A stretch of 64,000 nt of DNA from Hyphomicrobiales bacterium (GTDB lineage Bacteria; Pseudomonadota; Alphaproteobacteria; Rhizobiales; Xanthobacteraceae): contig JAFKKN010000006.1 of assembly GCA_017305535.1 (NCBI GenBank), forward strand, positions 124,001 through 188,000. Reading direction: 5' to 3'. This document shows, in pieces, positions 56,392 to 64,000 of this stretch. The notes below the pieces were generated by a model. The model was not told the DNA's origin, ran no database searches, and saw nothing but the letters and a program-made list of their open reading frames with translations. The position numbers and the translations under genes were made by a program. Each line of letters opens with the position of its first letter. Within the stretch, counting starts at the first letter, position 1.

Positions 56392-57819
56392 ATGAACATC
56401 GTCCAGCCGCCGCCCGCACCGCTCTCACCGGAATTGATCGCACGGTTCAGGGCCATCGTCGGCGAAAAATACGGCGTCACCGATCAGAACGAAATCGCCG
56501 CCTACGTCACCGAGGAACGCAACCTTTATCAAGGCCACTCGCCGCTCGTGCTACGCCCCGGCACAACGGCTGAAGTCGTCGCGATCTGCAAGCTCGCCAG
56601 CGAAACGCGCACGGCGCTGGTTCCGCAAGGCGGCAACACCGGCCTCGTCGGCGGCCAGACACCGCATCATGGCGAAGTGGTGCTGTCGCTACGCCGCCTC
56701 GACAGGATCCGCGACGTCGATACGCAATCCAACACCATGACTGTCGAATCCGGTTGCGTGCTGCAAACCTTGCAGCAACGCGCCGATGACGTTGATCGCC
56801 TGTTTCCGCTCTCGCTCGGTGCGGAAGGAAGCTGCACCATCGGCGGCAATCTCTCCACCAACGCCGGCGGCACCGGCGCGCTTGCTTACGGCGTCGCGCG
56901 CGCGATGGCGCTTGGTCTCGAAGTGGTGCTGGCCGATGGCCGCGTGCTCAACACGCTGTCGAAGCTGAAGAAGGACAACACCGGTTACAACCTGCATAAC
57001 CTCTTCATCGGCGCCGAAGGTACACTCGGCATCATCACCGCCGTGACGTTGAAGTTGTTTCCCAAGCCGCGCAGCGTCGATACCGCATTTGTCGGGCTGG
57101 CCTCTCCGGCGCAAGCGTTGAGGCTCCTCGAAATCGCGCAGGCCGAGGCGGCAGGCAATCTCACCAGCTTCGAGCTGATGGCTGAAATCTGCATCGACTT
57201 CTGTGTGAAACATGGCCCGTCGATCCGCGATCCCCTGGCGACGCGCTATCCATGGTACGTGCTGATGGAAATTTCATCGTCGCGTGACGACGCCCGCGCG
57301 ACGCTCGAAGCCATCCTCACCCGCGCGCTGGAAGACGGCATCGCCGACGACGCGGTGATCGCGGAAAACCTCGCGCAACGCGCCGCGTTCTGGACGCTGC
57401 GCGAAGTGATTTCGCCTGCGCAGAAGCCGGAAGGCGGTTCGATCAAGCACGACGTGTCGGTGCCGGTCGCCGCCGTGCCGGCGTTCATCGAAGAAGCCAA
57501 TGCCGCCGTGGTGAAGCTGTTGCCCGGCAGCCGTCCGGTGCCGTTCGGCCATCTCGGCGACGGCAACATTCACTACAACGTCAGCCAACCGGTCGGCGGT
57601 GACAAGGAGGCGTTCCTTGCACGCTGGCACGACATCAATGCGGTGGTGTTCGAGATCGTGCTGAAGATGGGCGGCTCGATATCAGCCGAGCACGGCATCG
57701 GCGTGATGAAGCGCGACGAATTGCCGGAGGTGAAGGACAAGGTCGCGATCGAGGTGATGCGCAGTATCAAGGCGCTGCTCGATCCGCTCAACATCCTGAA
57801 TCCCGGCAAGGTCCTCTAG
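56392..57819 (+). CDS. FAD-linked D-2-hydroxyacid dehydrogenase (D-2-hydroxyglutarate/D-lactate type)
   Basis: 475 residues. The vanillyl-alcohol-oxidase-type FAD domain has PQGGNTGLVGGQTP and GGNLSTNAGGTGALAYG; the C-terminal domain has the metal-binding FGHLGDGNIHYNV and the closing EHGIGVMKRD. This combination fits D-2-hydroxyglutarate dehydrogenases and related D-lactate dehydrogenases. Electrons would go to ETF or quinone. It follows the Sua5 gene by 40 bases, convergent with the CLC gene 12 bases away. Confidence 0.92.
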   Translation: MNIVQPPPAPLSPELIARFRAIVGEKYGVTDQNEIAAYVTEERNLYQGHSPLVLRPGTTAEVVAICKLASETRTALVPQGGNTGLVGGQTPHHGEVVLSLRRLDRIRDVDTQSNTMTVESGCVLQTLQQRADDVDRLFPLSLGAEGSCTIGGNLSTNAGGTGALAYGVARAMALGLEVVLADGRVLNTLSKLKKDNTGYNLHNLFIGAEGTLGIITAVTLKLFPKPRSVDTAFVGLASPAQALRLLEIAQAEAAGNLTSFELMAEICIDFCVKHGPSIRDPLATRYPWYVLMEISSSRDDARATLEAILTRALEDGIADDAVIAENLAQRAAFWTLREVISPAQKPEGGSIKHDVSVPVAAVPAFIEEANAAVVKLLPGSRPVPFGHLGDGNIHYNVSQPVGGDKEAFLARWHDINAVVFEIVLKMGGSISAEHGIGVMKRDELPEVKDKVAIEVMRSIKALLDPLNILNPGKVL

Positions 57820-57831
57820 GCGAGCCCGCGA

Positions 57832-59271
57832 CTACGCGGGATCGCCACGGTTATCGTTGTCCGCGCGCTGCGCGCGATGCCGCGCTCCCGTATCACGGCG
57901 CAACAGATGATCGCGTTTCGTCTGCATCCGACTGATCCATTTCAGCAACCCGAATGACAGGCGAATCTTCTCCTGTCCGAGCGGCAGATCGAATCCGCCA
58001 TGCATCCATGTCGATTTGGGATAGGCGACCAGTTGATCGGGATAGACGCTGCGATGACCGATCATGACATAGGCTGCCATCGCCGCACCCGCGACATAGA
58101 TCGTGCCGGTCACGCCACCGAACAATTCGACGCCCATCAGGATGGCCGCGATAGGCGTGTTCGATGCCGACGCCACGACCGCAACGAGTCCCACAGCCGC
58201 GCCCAGGGTCGGGCTGATCCCGAGCAGATGCGCGAAGGCGTTGCCGGTGATCGCGCCGATCACAAATTGCGGTGTCACGATGCCGCCATAAAAACCGGAC
58301 CCCAGGGTGATGGCGACCAGCAGCGTCTTCCAGAAAAAGCCGAGATAGGGCATCGCCTCTCCGCTCAACGCGCGATCCATCAGCGGCAGACTGAGACCGA
58401 GATAGTCACGGGGAATGACGATGATGAGTGCCGATAGCAACATGCCGCCGAGCAGCGGCATCAGCGGCGGCCACAAATCGTAACGCGCGCGCAATTGTGT
58501 GAACAGGCGCCGCGCGAGCGTAACCATTTCCACGAATATGCCGGCAACAGCACCGCATATAATTCCGATAATGATCGTCTTGAGAAACAGCATGCCATCG
58601 AAGTGCGGCAGCAGTTGCATCATGTAATACTGATAGGGGATATTCCAGAACTTGCTGACTTCAAACGACACCACACCCGCGATGATCGCGGGGAAAAGGA
58701 AGTCGTGACGGATGCGGCCGATCGCCAGCACCTCGACGCCATAGATCGCTCCGGCGATCGGCGTGCCAAACACGCTGGCAAAACCGGCGCTGACGCCGCA
58801 CGCCACGATCCGTTTCTGCAATTCGACATTCAGCCCGAGCAGGCGCCCGAGCCCTGAAGCCAGCGAACCGCCGATATGCGAGCACGGCCCCTCCTTGCCG
58901 GCGGAGCCGCCCGACGCCAGCGTGATGATCGCCGCCACCGGCTTGATGGCGATGGTTGCGAACGGCATCTTGCCGGATTGCCGATGCACCGCCGCGATCA
59001 CGGAATCACCAAGCCCCGTGCTGTTGATCTTGTAGCCGTAGTAGAGCGACAGACCGTTGAGCAATCCGCCCAGCGGCAGCAGCGCCATCTGCCATGACAG
59101 CGACACCGATGCGGTCTGGTCCGACAGAAAGAACAGGCCGTGCAGGAACAGGCTGGTGCCGGTCCCGACAAGAATCCCTGTGAGGGTCGCCAGCACGATC
59201 CATTGCAGGATCGTCGCCAACATAACGACCGGTTCGATCAGGGTTGCGCGCGGCATGGCCGTCATTGTCAT
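57832..59271 (-). CDS. CLC-family chloride channel/transporter
   Basis: 479 residues with about ten membrane helices. The signature GSAGKEGPCSHIGG contains the gating Glu of the GxxGxEGP loop, and GSGFYGGIVTPQFVIGA is the second selectivity loop. Both the gating Glu and the helix dipole region are kept. Where H+/Cl- exchangers have a second internal Glu I could not place it, so channel and exchanger modes cannot be told apart. Acid-resistance or fluoride roles are open. Convergent with the dehydrogenase gene. Confidence 0.92.
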   Translation of the reverse strand: MTMTAMPRATLIEPVVMLATILQWIVLATLTGILVGTGTSLFLHGLFFLSDQTASVSLSWQMALLPLGGLLNGLSLYYGYKINSTGLGDSVIAAVHRQSGKMPFATIAIKPVAAIITLASGGSAGKEGPCSHIGGSLASGLGRLLGLNVELQKRIVACGVSAGFASVFGTPIAGAIYGVEVLAIGRIRHDFLFPAIIAGVVSFEVSKFWNIPYQYYMMQLLPHFDGMLFLKTIIIGIICGAVAGIFVEMVTLARRLFTQLRARYDLWPPLMPLLGGMLLSALIIVIPRDYLGLSLPLMDRALSGEAMPYLGFFWKTLLVAITLGSGFYGGIVTPQFVIGAITGNAFAHLLGISPTLGAAVGLVAVVASASNTPIAAILMGVELFGGVTGTIYVAGAAMAAYVMIGHRSVYPDQLVAYPKSTWMHGGFDLPLGQEKIRLSFGLLKWISRMQTKRDHLLRRDTGARHRAQRADNDNRGDPA

Positions 59272-59313
59272 GACGGCCTCGATTCCGTCAAGTAAGCCGC
59301 TGGTGCCGATCGC

Positions 59314-60075
59314 TCAAAACAGCGACCCTTGCCCGTCGTCGTCAGGCACGGTCTGCTTGCGCGGCGCTGGCTTTGCTTTCGGGGTGGGCGCTTCGTCCGC
59401 GATCTGCTGTTCAGATAACGGCAAGATCAATCGCGCGTCGTCATTACCAACGCGATTGACATCGCGCGACACCCGATGCCAGGCAAACTCGCCTTCGGCG
59501 GGCGCAACCATAAGCCTCGCGGCTTCGTTGGCATTGACCGAGGCGCAGTCGAGCCAGCGCGCGAAGTCTTCCGGCGCTATCGTCACCGGCACGCGATGAT
59601 GCAGCATCGCGAGGCCGCCCGTGGCGGCCGCGGTGACGATCGCCACCGTATCGACCTCTTCGCCGTTCGGCCCGCTCCAGGTTTCCGCGACCCCCGCGAA
59701 GCCGATCGGCCCGCCGGCGCGCGGATGGATAAAATACGGATACTTCTGTTGACCGATGGTATGCCATTCGTAATAGCCATCGGCCGGTATCAAACAACGC
59801 CGTCGCCGGATCGCATTACGAAACGCCGGCTTCTCGCGCACCGTCTCGGCGCGCGCGTTGATCACCAGCGTGAAGGTGCGCGGGTCCTTGACCCAACCCG
59901 GAATGAAACCCCAGCGCATCAGGCGGAAGTGCCGCGCGCCCTGCTCCACCAGCACCACGCCAACCGGCTGGGTCGGCGCAATGTTGTGCTGGGCCGGAAA
60001 ATTCGGCTGTTCACTGTAGTCGAATGCCGCACGGATCGCCGCCGGTGGCGAAGTAATGACGAAACGACCGCACAT
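59314..60075 (-). CDS. SOS-response-associated peptidase family protein (YedK/HMCES)
   Basis: 253 residues. The catalytic Cys2 follows the initiator Met (MCGRF), which must be removed for activity. NARAET, GYYEW and the His of LHHRVPV complete the active site. Family members bind abasic sites in single-stranded DNA and form a thiazolidine DNA-protein crosslink through Cys2, protecting the lesion during replication. The C-terminal 30 residues are charged and ragged. No SOS box was recognised upstream. Confidence 0.94.
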   Translation of the reverse strand: MCGRFVITSPPAAIRAAFDYSEQPNFPAQHNIAPTQPVGVVLVEQGARHFRLMRWGFIPGWVKDPRTFTLVINARAETVREKPAFRNAIRRRRCLIPADGYYEWHTIGQQKYPYFIHPRAGGPIGFAGVAETWSGPNGEEVDTVAIVTAAATGGLAMLHHRVPVTIAPEDFARWLDCASVNANEAARLMVAPAEGEFAWHRVSRDVNRVGNDDARLILPLSEQQIADEAPTPKAKPAPRKQTVPDDDGQGSLF

Positions 60076-60137
60076 TCTCGCATCCTGATTGGAATATCTT
60101 CAGCACCTTTTAACCCGGCGCGTTAAGAGTAAAGCTG

Positions 60138-60650
60138 ATGACCTCTTCCGCCCAGCAGGCCCGTCCACAGGAAACGCCGTCCGGCGAACGGCCGACGATG
60201 GCTGAACTCACGGCCGCAAATATCAATCCGCGCACCGGGCTCGCAACTGACTATCTCAACCATTTCAACGAAGCCATCATGCTGTTGGACATGATCCCGG
60301 ATATGCCGGAATGTACCGACGATTTCCTCGCGTGGCAGCCGCTGAGCTATCGCGAGCATTTCGCCGCCTCCAACTTCAAGGCACGTGACCTCGCCATCCG
60401 GGCCTATGAGCAATCCGACGCCAGCGTCCGTGCCGAATTCGACAACATCACCGGCGCCATGACGTCGATCCTCACCGCAGTCGGCGTCGCGATGCGCGAG
60501 GCCCAGCAGGACCGCACCCGGATCAAGCTGGCCGAACAGGCCACCGGCTGGGTGCGTCCGCTGGCGACGCTGGCCGGCGGCATTATCCATGGCTCGCGCA
60601 GTGAAGCCGAGGCCGATATCGATTCCATCATGACGCAAGACCTCAAGTGA
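60138..60650 (+). CDS. Conserved hypothetical protein
   Basis: 170 residues, predicted mostly helical and soluble. A sequence-conserved block starts at ANINPRTGLATDYLNHFNEA and continues to about residue 95, including FLAWQPLSYREHF. It resembles a family of unnamed alphaproteobacterial proteins; I know no function. It ends in a GTGA overlap with the Nudix gene, so the two are translated together. No signal peptide. It shares the 60-base region 60076-60137 with the divergent YedK gene. Confidence 0.78.
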   Translation: MTSSAQQARPQETPSGERPTMAELTAANINPRTGLATDYLNHFNEAIMLLDMIPDMPECTDDFLAWQPLSYREHFAASNFKARDLAIRAYEQSDASVRAEFDNITGAMTSILTAVGVAMREAQQDRTRIKLAEQATGWVRPLATLAGGIIHGSRSEAEADIDSIMTQDLK

Positions 60651-61075
60651 CCGAATCCGCCCCCGGCCGCCCACAGCTCGCCGTCAGCGCCGTGATTTTC
60701 CGCGACGGTCAATTCCTGGTGGTGCGCCGCGCCAACGCGCCCGGACGCGGGCTCTATTCAGTTCCCGGCGGCCGCGTCGAACACGGCGAAACCCTGCATC
60801 AGGCGGTCGCGCGTGAAGTACGCGAGGAAACCGCGCTCACCATCGACATCGTCGGCTTCGCCGGCTGGCGCGAGGTACTGCCGGATCCGTCCGTCGGGCG
60901 TTCCGGGCACTATCTGGTGATATCCTTCGCCGCCCATTGGCGAAACGGCGAAGTGACGCTGAACGAGGAACTCGACGATTTCCGCTGGATCACGCCGGAC
61001 GGACTGCGCGAATTGCGGACGACTCAGGGGCTGGCGGAGATCGTTGATGCCGCCATGCGGCTGATCACGCCCTGA
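60647..61075 (+). CDS. Nudix hydrolase
   Basis: 142 residues. The Nudix box is complete: GGRVEHGE, seven residues, then REVREETAL, with the metal-binding Glu residues. It hydrolyses a nucleoside diphosphate linked to another group; MutT-like 8-oxo-dGTP clean-up and ADP-sugar hydrolysis are both possible. It starts with GTG at 60647, inside the stop of the upstream gene, so translation is coupled. Neighbouring YedK and tag suggest, weakly, a local theme of DNA-damage handling. Confidence 0.92.
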   Translation: MTESAPGRPQLAVSAVIFRDGQFLVVRRANAPGRGLYSVPGGRVEHGETLHQAVAREVREETALTIDIVGFAGWREVLPDPSVGRSGHYLVISFAAHWRNGEVTLNEELDDFRWITPDGLRELRTTQGLAEIVDAAMRLITP

Positions 61076-61147
61076 CGCGCGATTCGAAGGCGTCGGCTTG
61101 CGCCCGCGCGCCCGACAAGGCATATCAGCCCAAATCCGGGTCCGACG

Positions 61148-61537
61148 ATGCGAAAACGACTTTTAGCGGCCATCCTGCTTCTTGTGGCGTGTAGCGCGGG
61201 CCTCGACGTAGGCCGCGCGCGGGCGCAGGACGCCGCCGCGCCGTTCGATGGCGACCTGCAACGGCTCGCGGAAATCCTCGGTACGCTGCACTATCTGCGC
61301 GGCATCTGCGGCGCCAACGAAGGCGCGAAATGGCGCAACGAAATGCAGGCGCTGATCAACGCCGAAACGCCTTCCGGCGAGCGTCGCACACGACTGATTG
61401 CCAGTTTCAACCGCGGTTATAACGGATTCCAGCAGACCTACCGGACTTGCACGCCGGCGGCCAATGTCGCCATCAAGCGCTACATCGAGGAAGGCGCGAA
61501 AATCTCGCGCGACCTCACCGCCCGCTATGCCAATTGA
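61148..61537 (+). CDS. Secreted TIGR02301/DUF2385-family protein
   Basis: 129 residues. The signal peptide (about 1-27) ends in RARAQ. The mature protein is a small helical domain with LAEILGTLHYLRGICG...WRNEM and a second Cys in QTYRTCTPAAN, so a disulfide between the two cysteines is likely. The family is found in alphaproteobacteria and is uncharacterised. It begins 72 bases after the Nudix gene on the same strand. Confidence 0.9.
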   Translation: MRKRLLAAILLLVACSAGLDVGRARAQDAAAPFDGDLQRLAEILGTLHYLRGICGANEGAKWRNEMQALINAETPSGERRTRLIASFNRGYNGFQQTYRTCTPAANVAIKRYIEEGAKISRDLTARYAN

Positions 61538-61748
61538 CCGAGTGGATCGGGCTCAAACATCCGGCTCTCGAAAGTTCCGCGACAGACAATGGTCGTGGCC
61601 TCCGGGTCGCAGTCGGGAACTTCCGTGCAATCTTGAATCGCTCCGTTAACCTTTCCTAAAGAAGTGGCCTAGCCGACGCGCGGGGGCGTGTTACACCTTG
61701 TGCATATTCGCGGCGCTCCAACGGATCGCCCACGCCGTCGGGAATTTC

Positions 61749-62015
61749 ATGAGCCAGTCCTTGTCCTACACCGTCGCCAACGATCCGATGCCCGACCACG
61801 AACAGAAGCGGGCGGCGCTGAGCTACCTCAACGAGGCCTGGGCGGAAGCCCGGCACGAAGGCATCGACGGCGATTGCCTGGCGCAAGCAAGCCTGTTCAC
61901 CGCCTTTGCCGAGCTGGTCTCCACTTATGGCGAGGACGCCGTGGCGAAATTCGTCGAAGGACTGCCGAACCGGGTCCGCAACGGCGAGTTCTCGCTGATC
62001 CTGCCGAAGCAGTAA
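61749..62015 (+). CDS. Small conserved hypothetical protein
   Basis: 88 residues, no named family. It reads as a compact helical protein ([22 protein letters not shown]...[27 protein letters not shown] without insertions) with no signal peptide. GGGAA just before the ATG at 61749 supports the start. The 211-base gap upstream contains TTAA-N7-TAAA at 61646-61660, one base from the CtrA consensus, which may be chance. The following gene is ygfZ. Confidence 0.7.
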   Translation: MSQSLSYTVANDPMPDHEQKRAALSYLNEAWAEARHEGIDGDCLAQASLFTAFAELVSTYGEDAVAKFVEGLPNRVRNGEFSLILPKQ

Positions 62016-62172
62016 GCCGCTTCCCGCCCTGCGCGGGCTTGCCGACTCCACATCTGACTGCCGACAACGGGCTTCCAAGCGCCGTGTCGGCCTTGTCGTT
62101 TGTCGGCGCGCGGCTTACGTTCGGGAAAAGTTCCGGCGCGGCCGGATACCTGATTCTCCCGAGACTTCGACG

Positions 62173-63054
62173 ATGCACGCAGCACTTCTTTCCGACCGGG
62201 GTGTGGTCAAGCTCAGCGGCGAGGACGCGAAAGCGTTCCTCAACGGCCTGATCACCGCCGACGCTACCGGGCTCGAACCGGGCGCGGGGCGATTCGCCGC
62301 GCTGCTGACGCCGCAGGGCAAGATCGTCGCGGACTTCCTCATCACCGAAGTGCCGGCGGGCCACGGCGGCGGCTTGCTGATCGACTGCTCCCGCGCGCTG
62401 GCGCAACCGCTCGCCACCAAGCTCGGCTTCTACAAGCTGCGCGCCAAGGTGACAGTGGAAAACCTGTCGGACTCTTTCGGCGTCCTCGCGGTGTGGGGCG
62501 GCGAACCGGCGGTCAAACCGGATCTCTGCTTTCCCGATCCGCGGGCCGAGGGCCTCGGCTGGCGCATTCTGATCCCTTCCGAACTGGCAACCAAGGCGGC
62601 GGCGCTCGTCGGCGCGACGATGACGGACGAGGCTGCTTATGAGGCGCATCGCATCGCCTGCGGTGTGCCGCGGGGCGGTGTCGATTTCAACTACGGCGAT
62701 GCGTTTCCGCACGAAACCAATATGGACCGCCTGCACGGAATTGACTTCGACAAAGGCTGCTATGTCGGCCAGGAAGTGGTGTCGCGGATGCAGCATCGCG
62801 GCACCGCGCGGACGCGCACCGTGCGCGTTGCGTTCGACGGTGCTGCGCCCGATGCGAGCGCTCCAATTCTCGCAAACGATAAGCAGGTAGGCACGATGGG
62901 ATCGTCCGCGAACAGCATCGGCCTCGCCACGATGCGGATCGACAAGGTCGCAGACGCACTCGACGCCAATACACCGCTCGTCGCGGGAACCACAACGATC
63001 CACCTCGCCGATCCAGACGCCGTGCGTGGTCTGCAAAAGAAGACCGTCGCATGA
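62173..63054 (+). CDS. ygfZ: Folate-binding Fe-S cluster/tRNA-modification protein YgfZ
   Basis: 293 residues of the GcvT-like fold. The family signature [17 protein letters not shown] is intact, including the conserved Cys. YgfZ binds tetrahydrofolate and is needed for activity of certain Fe-S enzymes such as MiaB. The N-terminal [16 protein letters not shown] and the central [12 protein letters not shown] are also typical. Stop codon overlaps the tag start (ATGA), so ygfZ, tag and the HD gene are one operon. Confidence 0.94.
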   Translation: MHAALLSDRGVVKLSGEDAKAFLNGLITADATGLEPGAGRFAALLTPQGKIVADFLITEVPAGHGGGLLIDCSRALAQPLATKLGFYKLRAKVTVENLSDSFGVLAVWGGEPAVKPDLCFPDPRAEGLGWRILIPSELATKAAALVGATMTDEAAYEAHRIACGVPRGGVDFNYGDAFPHETNMDRLHGIDFDKGCYVGQEVVSRMQHRGTARTRTVRVAFDGAAPDASAPILANDKQVGTMGSSANSIGLATMRIDKVADALDANTPLVAGTTTIHLADPDAVRGLQKKTVA

Positions 63055-63674
63055 GCCGCGCCGTGCAGCACGCCGATGGTCTGATCCGTTGTCCTTGGCC
63101 GGGCGAGGACCCGCTTTACGTCGCCTATCACGACACCGAATGGGGCGTGCCGGAATACGACGACCGCGCGCTTTATGAGAAGCTGATCCTCGACGGCTTT
63201 CAGGCAGGATTGTCGTGGATCACGATCCTGCGCAAGCGCGACAACTTCCGCCGCGCCTTCGATGATTTCGAGCCGGCGAAAATCGCCCGCTACACCGAAA
63301 AGAAAATGCACGCGCTGATGCAGGACGCGGGCATCGTGCGCAACCGCGCCAAGATCGAAGGCACCGTCAAGAGCGCGCAAGCTTATCTCGAGATCATGGA
63401 GAAAAGCCCCGGCTTCTCGAAGCTGCTGTGGGACTATGTCGACGGCAAACCCAAGGTCAACGCCTTCAAGACCACAGCCACCGTGCCGGCCTCGACGCCG
63501 CTCTCGGTGAAGATCTCGAAAGACCTGTCGTCACGCGGCTTCAAGTTCGTCGGTCCGACCATCGTCTACGCTTTCATGCAGGCGACCGGCATGGTCAACG
63601 ATCATCTGGTGACCTGCCACTGCCATGCGATGTGCAGCGGCAAGCAGCGCGCGCGCCGCCTCCCCACCACATGA
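63051..63674 (+). CDS. tag: DNA-3-methyladenine glycosylase I
   Basis: 207 residues, the full family length. Zinc-binding residues appear in IRCPWPG, YHDTEWG and, at the C-terminus, [10 protein letters not shown]; the base-recognition region is [15 protein letters not shown]. It removes 3-methyladenine from alkylated DNA to start base-excision repair. Overlaps ygfZ upstream and the HD gene downstream by four bases each (ATGA), so the three are translationally coupled. No Ada-type regulator is in the window. Confidence 0.96.
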   Translation: MSRAVQHADGLIRCPWPGEDPLYVAYHDTEWGVPEYDDRALYEKLILDGFQAGLSWITILRKRDNFRRAFDDFEPAKIARYTEKKMHALMQDAGIVRNRAKIEGTVKSAQAYLEIMEKSPGFSKLLWDYVDGKPKVNAFKTTATVPASTPLSVKISKDLSSRGFKFVGPTIVYAFMQATGMVNDHLVTCHCHAMCSGKQRARRLPTT

Positions 63675-64000
63675 CGCAATCCAAAGCGCGTTCCACGAAG
63701 GCCGACACTCGCGTCTGGCAACGCATGCTGTCAGGGCGGCGGCTCGATCTCGTCGATCCCTCGCCGCTCGATATCGAGATTGCCGATATCGCCCACGGCC
63801 TTGCCCGGGTCGCGCGCTGGAACGGGCAGACCAAGGGTGCGTATATTTTCTCGGTAGCGCAACACACGCTATTGGTCGAGGTGGTGATGCGCCACACGCT
63901 GCCGCGCGCCGATCATCGGCTGCGGCTTGCCGCCCTATTGCATGACGCACCCGAATACGTGATCGGCGACATGATCTCGCCGTTCAAGGCGGTGATCGGC
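63671..64000 (+). CDS. HD-domain hydrolase, YfbR-like (N-terminal part)
   Basis: The first 110 codons are in the window; the gene continues beyond the right edge. The metal-binding His of VAQHTLLVE and the HD pair in LAALLHDAPEYVIGD mark an HD phosphohydrolase. Sequence and layout resemble YfbR/HDDC-type 5'-nucleotidases acting on deoxyribonucleoside monophosphates; the specificity is inferred. The ATG at 63671 lies inside the tag stop codon, so it is coupled to tag. Confidence 0.85.
   Translation, partial: MTQSKARSTKADTRVWQRMLSGRRLDLVDPSPLDIEIADIAHGLARVARWNGQTKGAYIFSVAQHTLLVEVVMRHTLPRADHRLRLAALLHDAPEYVIGDMISPFKAVIG

Noticed and set aside
61646-61660. TTAA-N7-TAAA as a second CtrA site
   Set aside because: One mismatch from the consensus, single occurrence, and no cell-cycle gene downstream; likely chance.

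Overview
The window is GC-rich chromosomal DNA from an alphaproteobacterium of the Bradyrhizobium / Rhodopseudomonas / Afipia group (Nitrobacteraceae, Hyphomicrobiales). The evidence is the thioredoxin-reductase-like ferredoxin reductase, the PmtA-type lipid methyltransferase, a giant polar-growth scaffold of the GPR/RgsE type, a RibB with a worn GTP-cyclohydrolase half, and many short proteins restricted to this group. I found no phage, transposase, integron or CRISPR. Mobility shows only as dispersed intergenic palindromes and one gene-end relic.

Layout. 1-2.8 kb: DUF2147 protein (partial), ferredoxin-NADP reductase, thioesterase, [2Fe-2S] ferredoxin, Hpt phosphotransfer protein. 3.2-8.9 kb: one 1887-residue membrane-anchored coiled-coil protein built from 22- and 44-residue repeats, preceded by a CtrA-like box. 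9.1-17.7 kb: dipeptide epimerase, MFS carrier, threonine dehydratase, a pmtA / phosphoesterase / glycosyltransferase operon, thiD and a lone RAM-domain protein. 17.9-22.6 kb: CHRD protein, then a minus-strand set of a molybdopterin dehydrogenase large subunit with two c-type cytochromes. 22.7-30.8 kb: envelope cluster (murJ, a dehydrogenase/aminotransferase pair of GnnA/GnnB or WlbA/WlbC type, hldE, hldD, and divergent waaF-gmhB). 31-40.5 kb: hydrolase, CbpA-like chaperone, lipoprotein, pdxH, SDR, corA, two tandem L,D-transpeptidase lipoproteins, extensin-family protein. 40.6-51 kb: acyl-CoA ligase, exported chorismate-mutase-like protein, GGDEF protein, LysR/pirin/isochorismatase regulon, DUF1499, MBL hydrolase, Rrf2 with a thioredoxin-reductase-like flavoprotein. 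50.8-64 kb: glutaryl-CoA dehydrogenase, ribB, CPA2 antiporter, tRNA-Pro(CGG), Sua5, a D-2-hydroxyacid dehydrogenase, CLC channel, YedK, Nudix, TIGR02301, ygfZ, tag, HD hydrolase (partial).

Themes. Much of the window serves the envelope and polar growth: scaffold, lipid II flippase, amino-sugar and heptose supply, heptosyltransferase, two L,D-transpeptidases and lipid methylation. A second theme is redox: ferredoxin and its reductase, the dehydrogenase-cytochrome set, and the Rrf2-controlled flavoprotein. Most intergenic spaces hold palindromic repeats of at least four families. Five copies of the main family carry the same nested ~40-bp module. The best candidates for something undescribed are the solitary molybdopterin subunit with two cytochromes c, the scaffold with its CtrA-like promoter, the composite repeats, and the chorismate-mutase-like gene lying between two copies of an acyl-CoA ligase 3' end.
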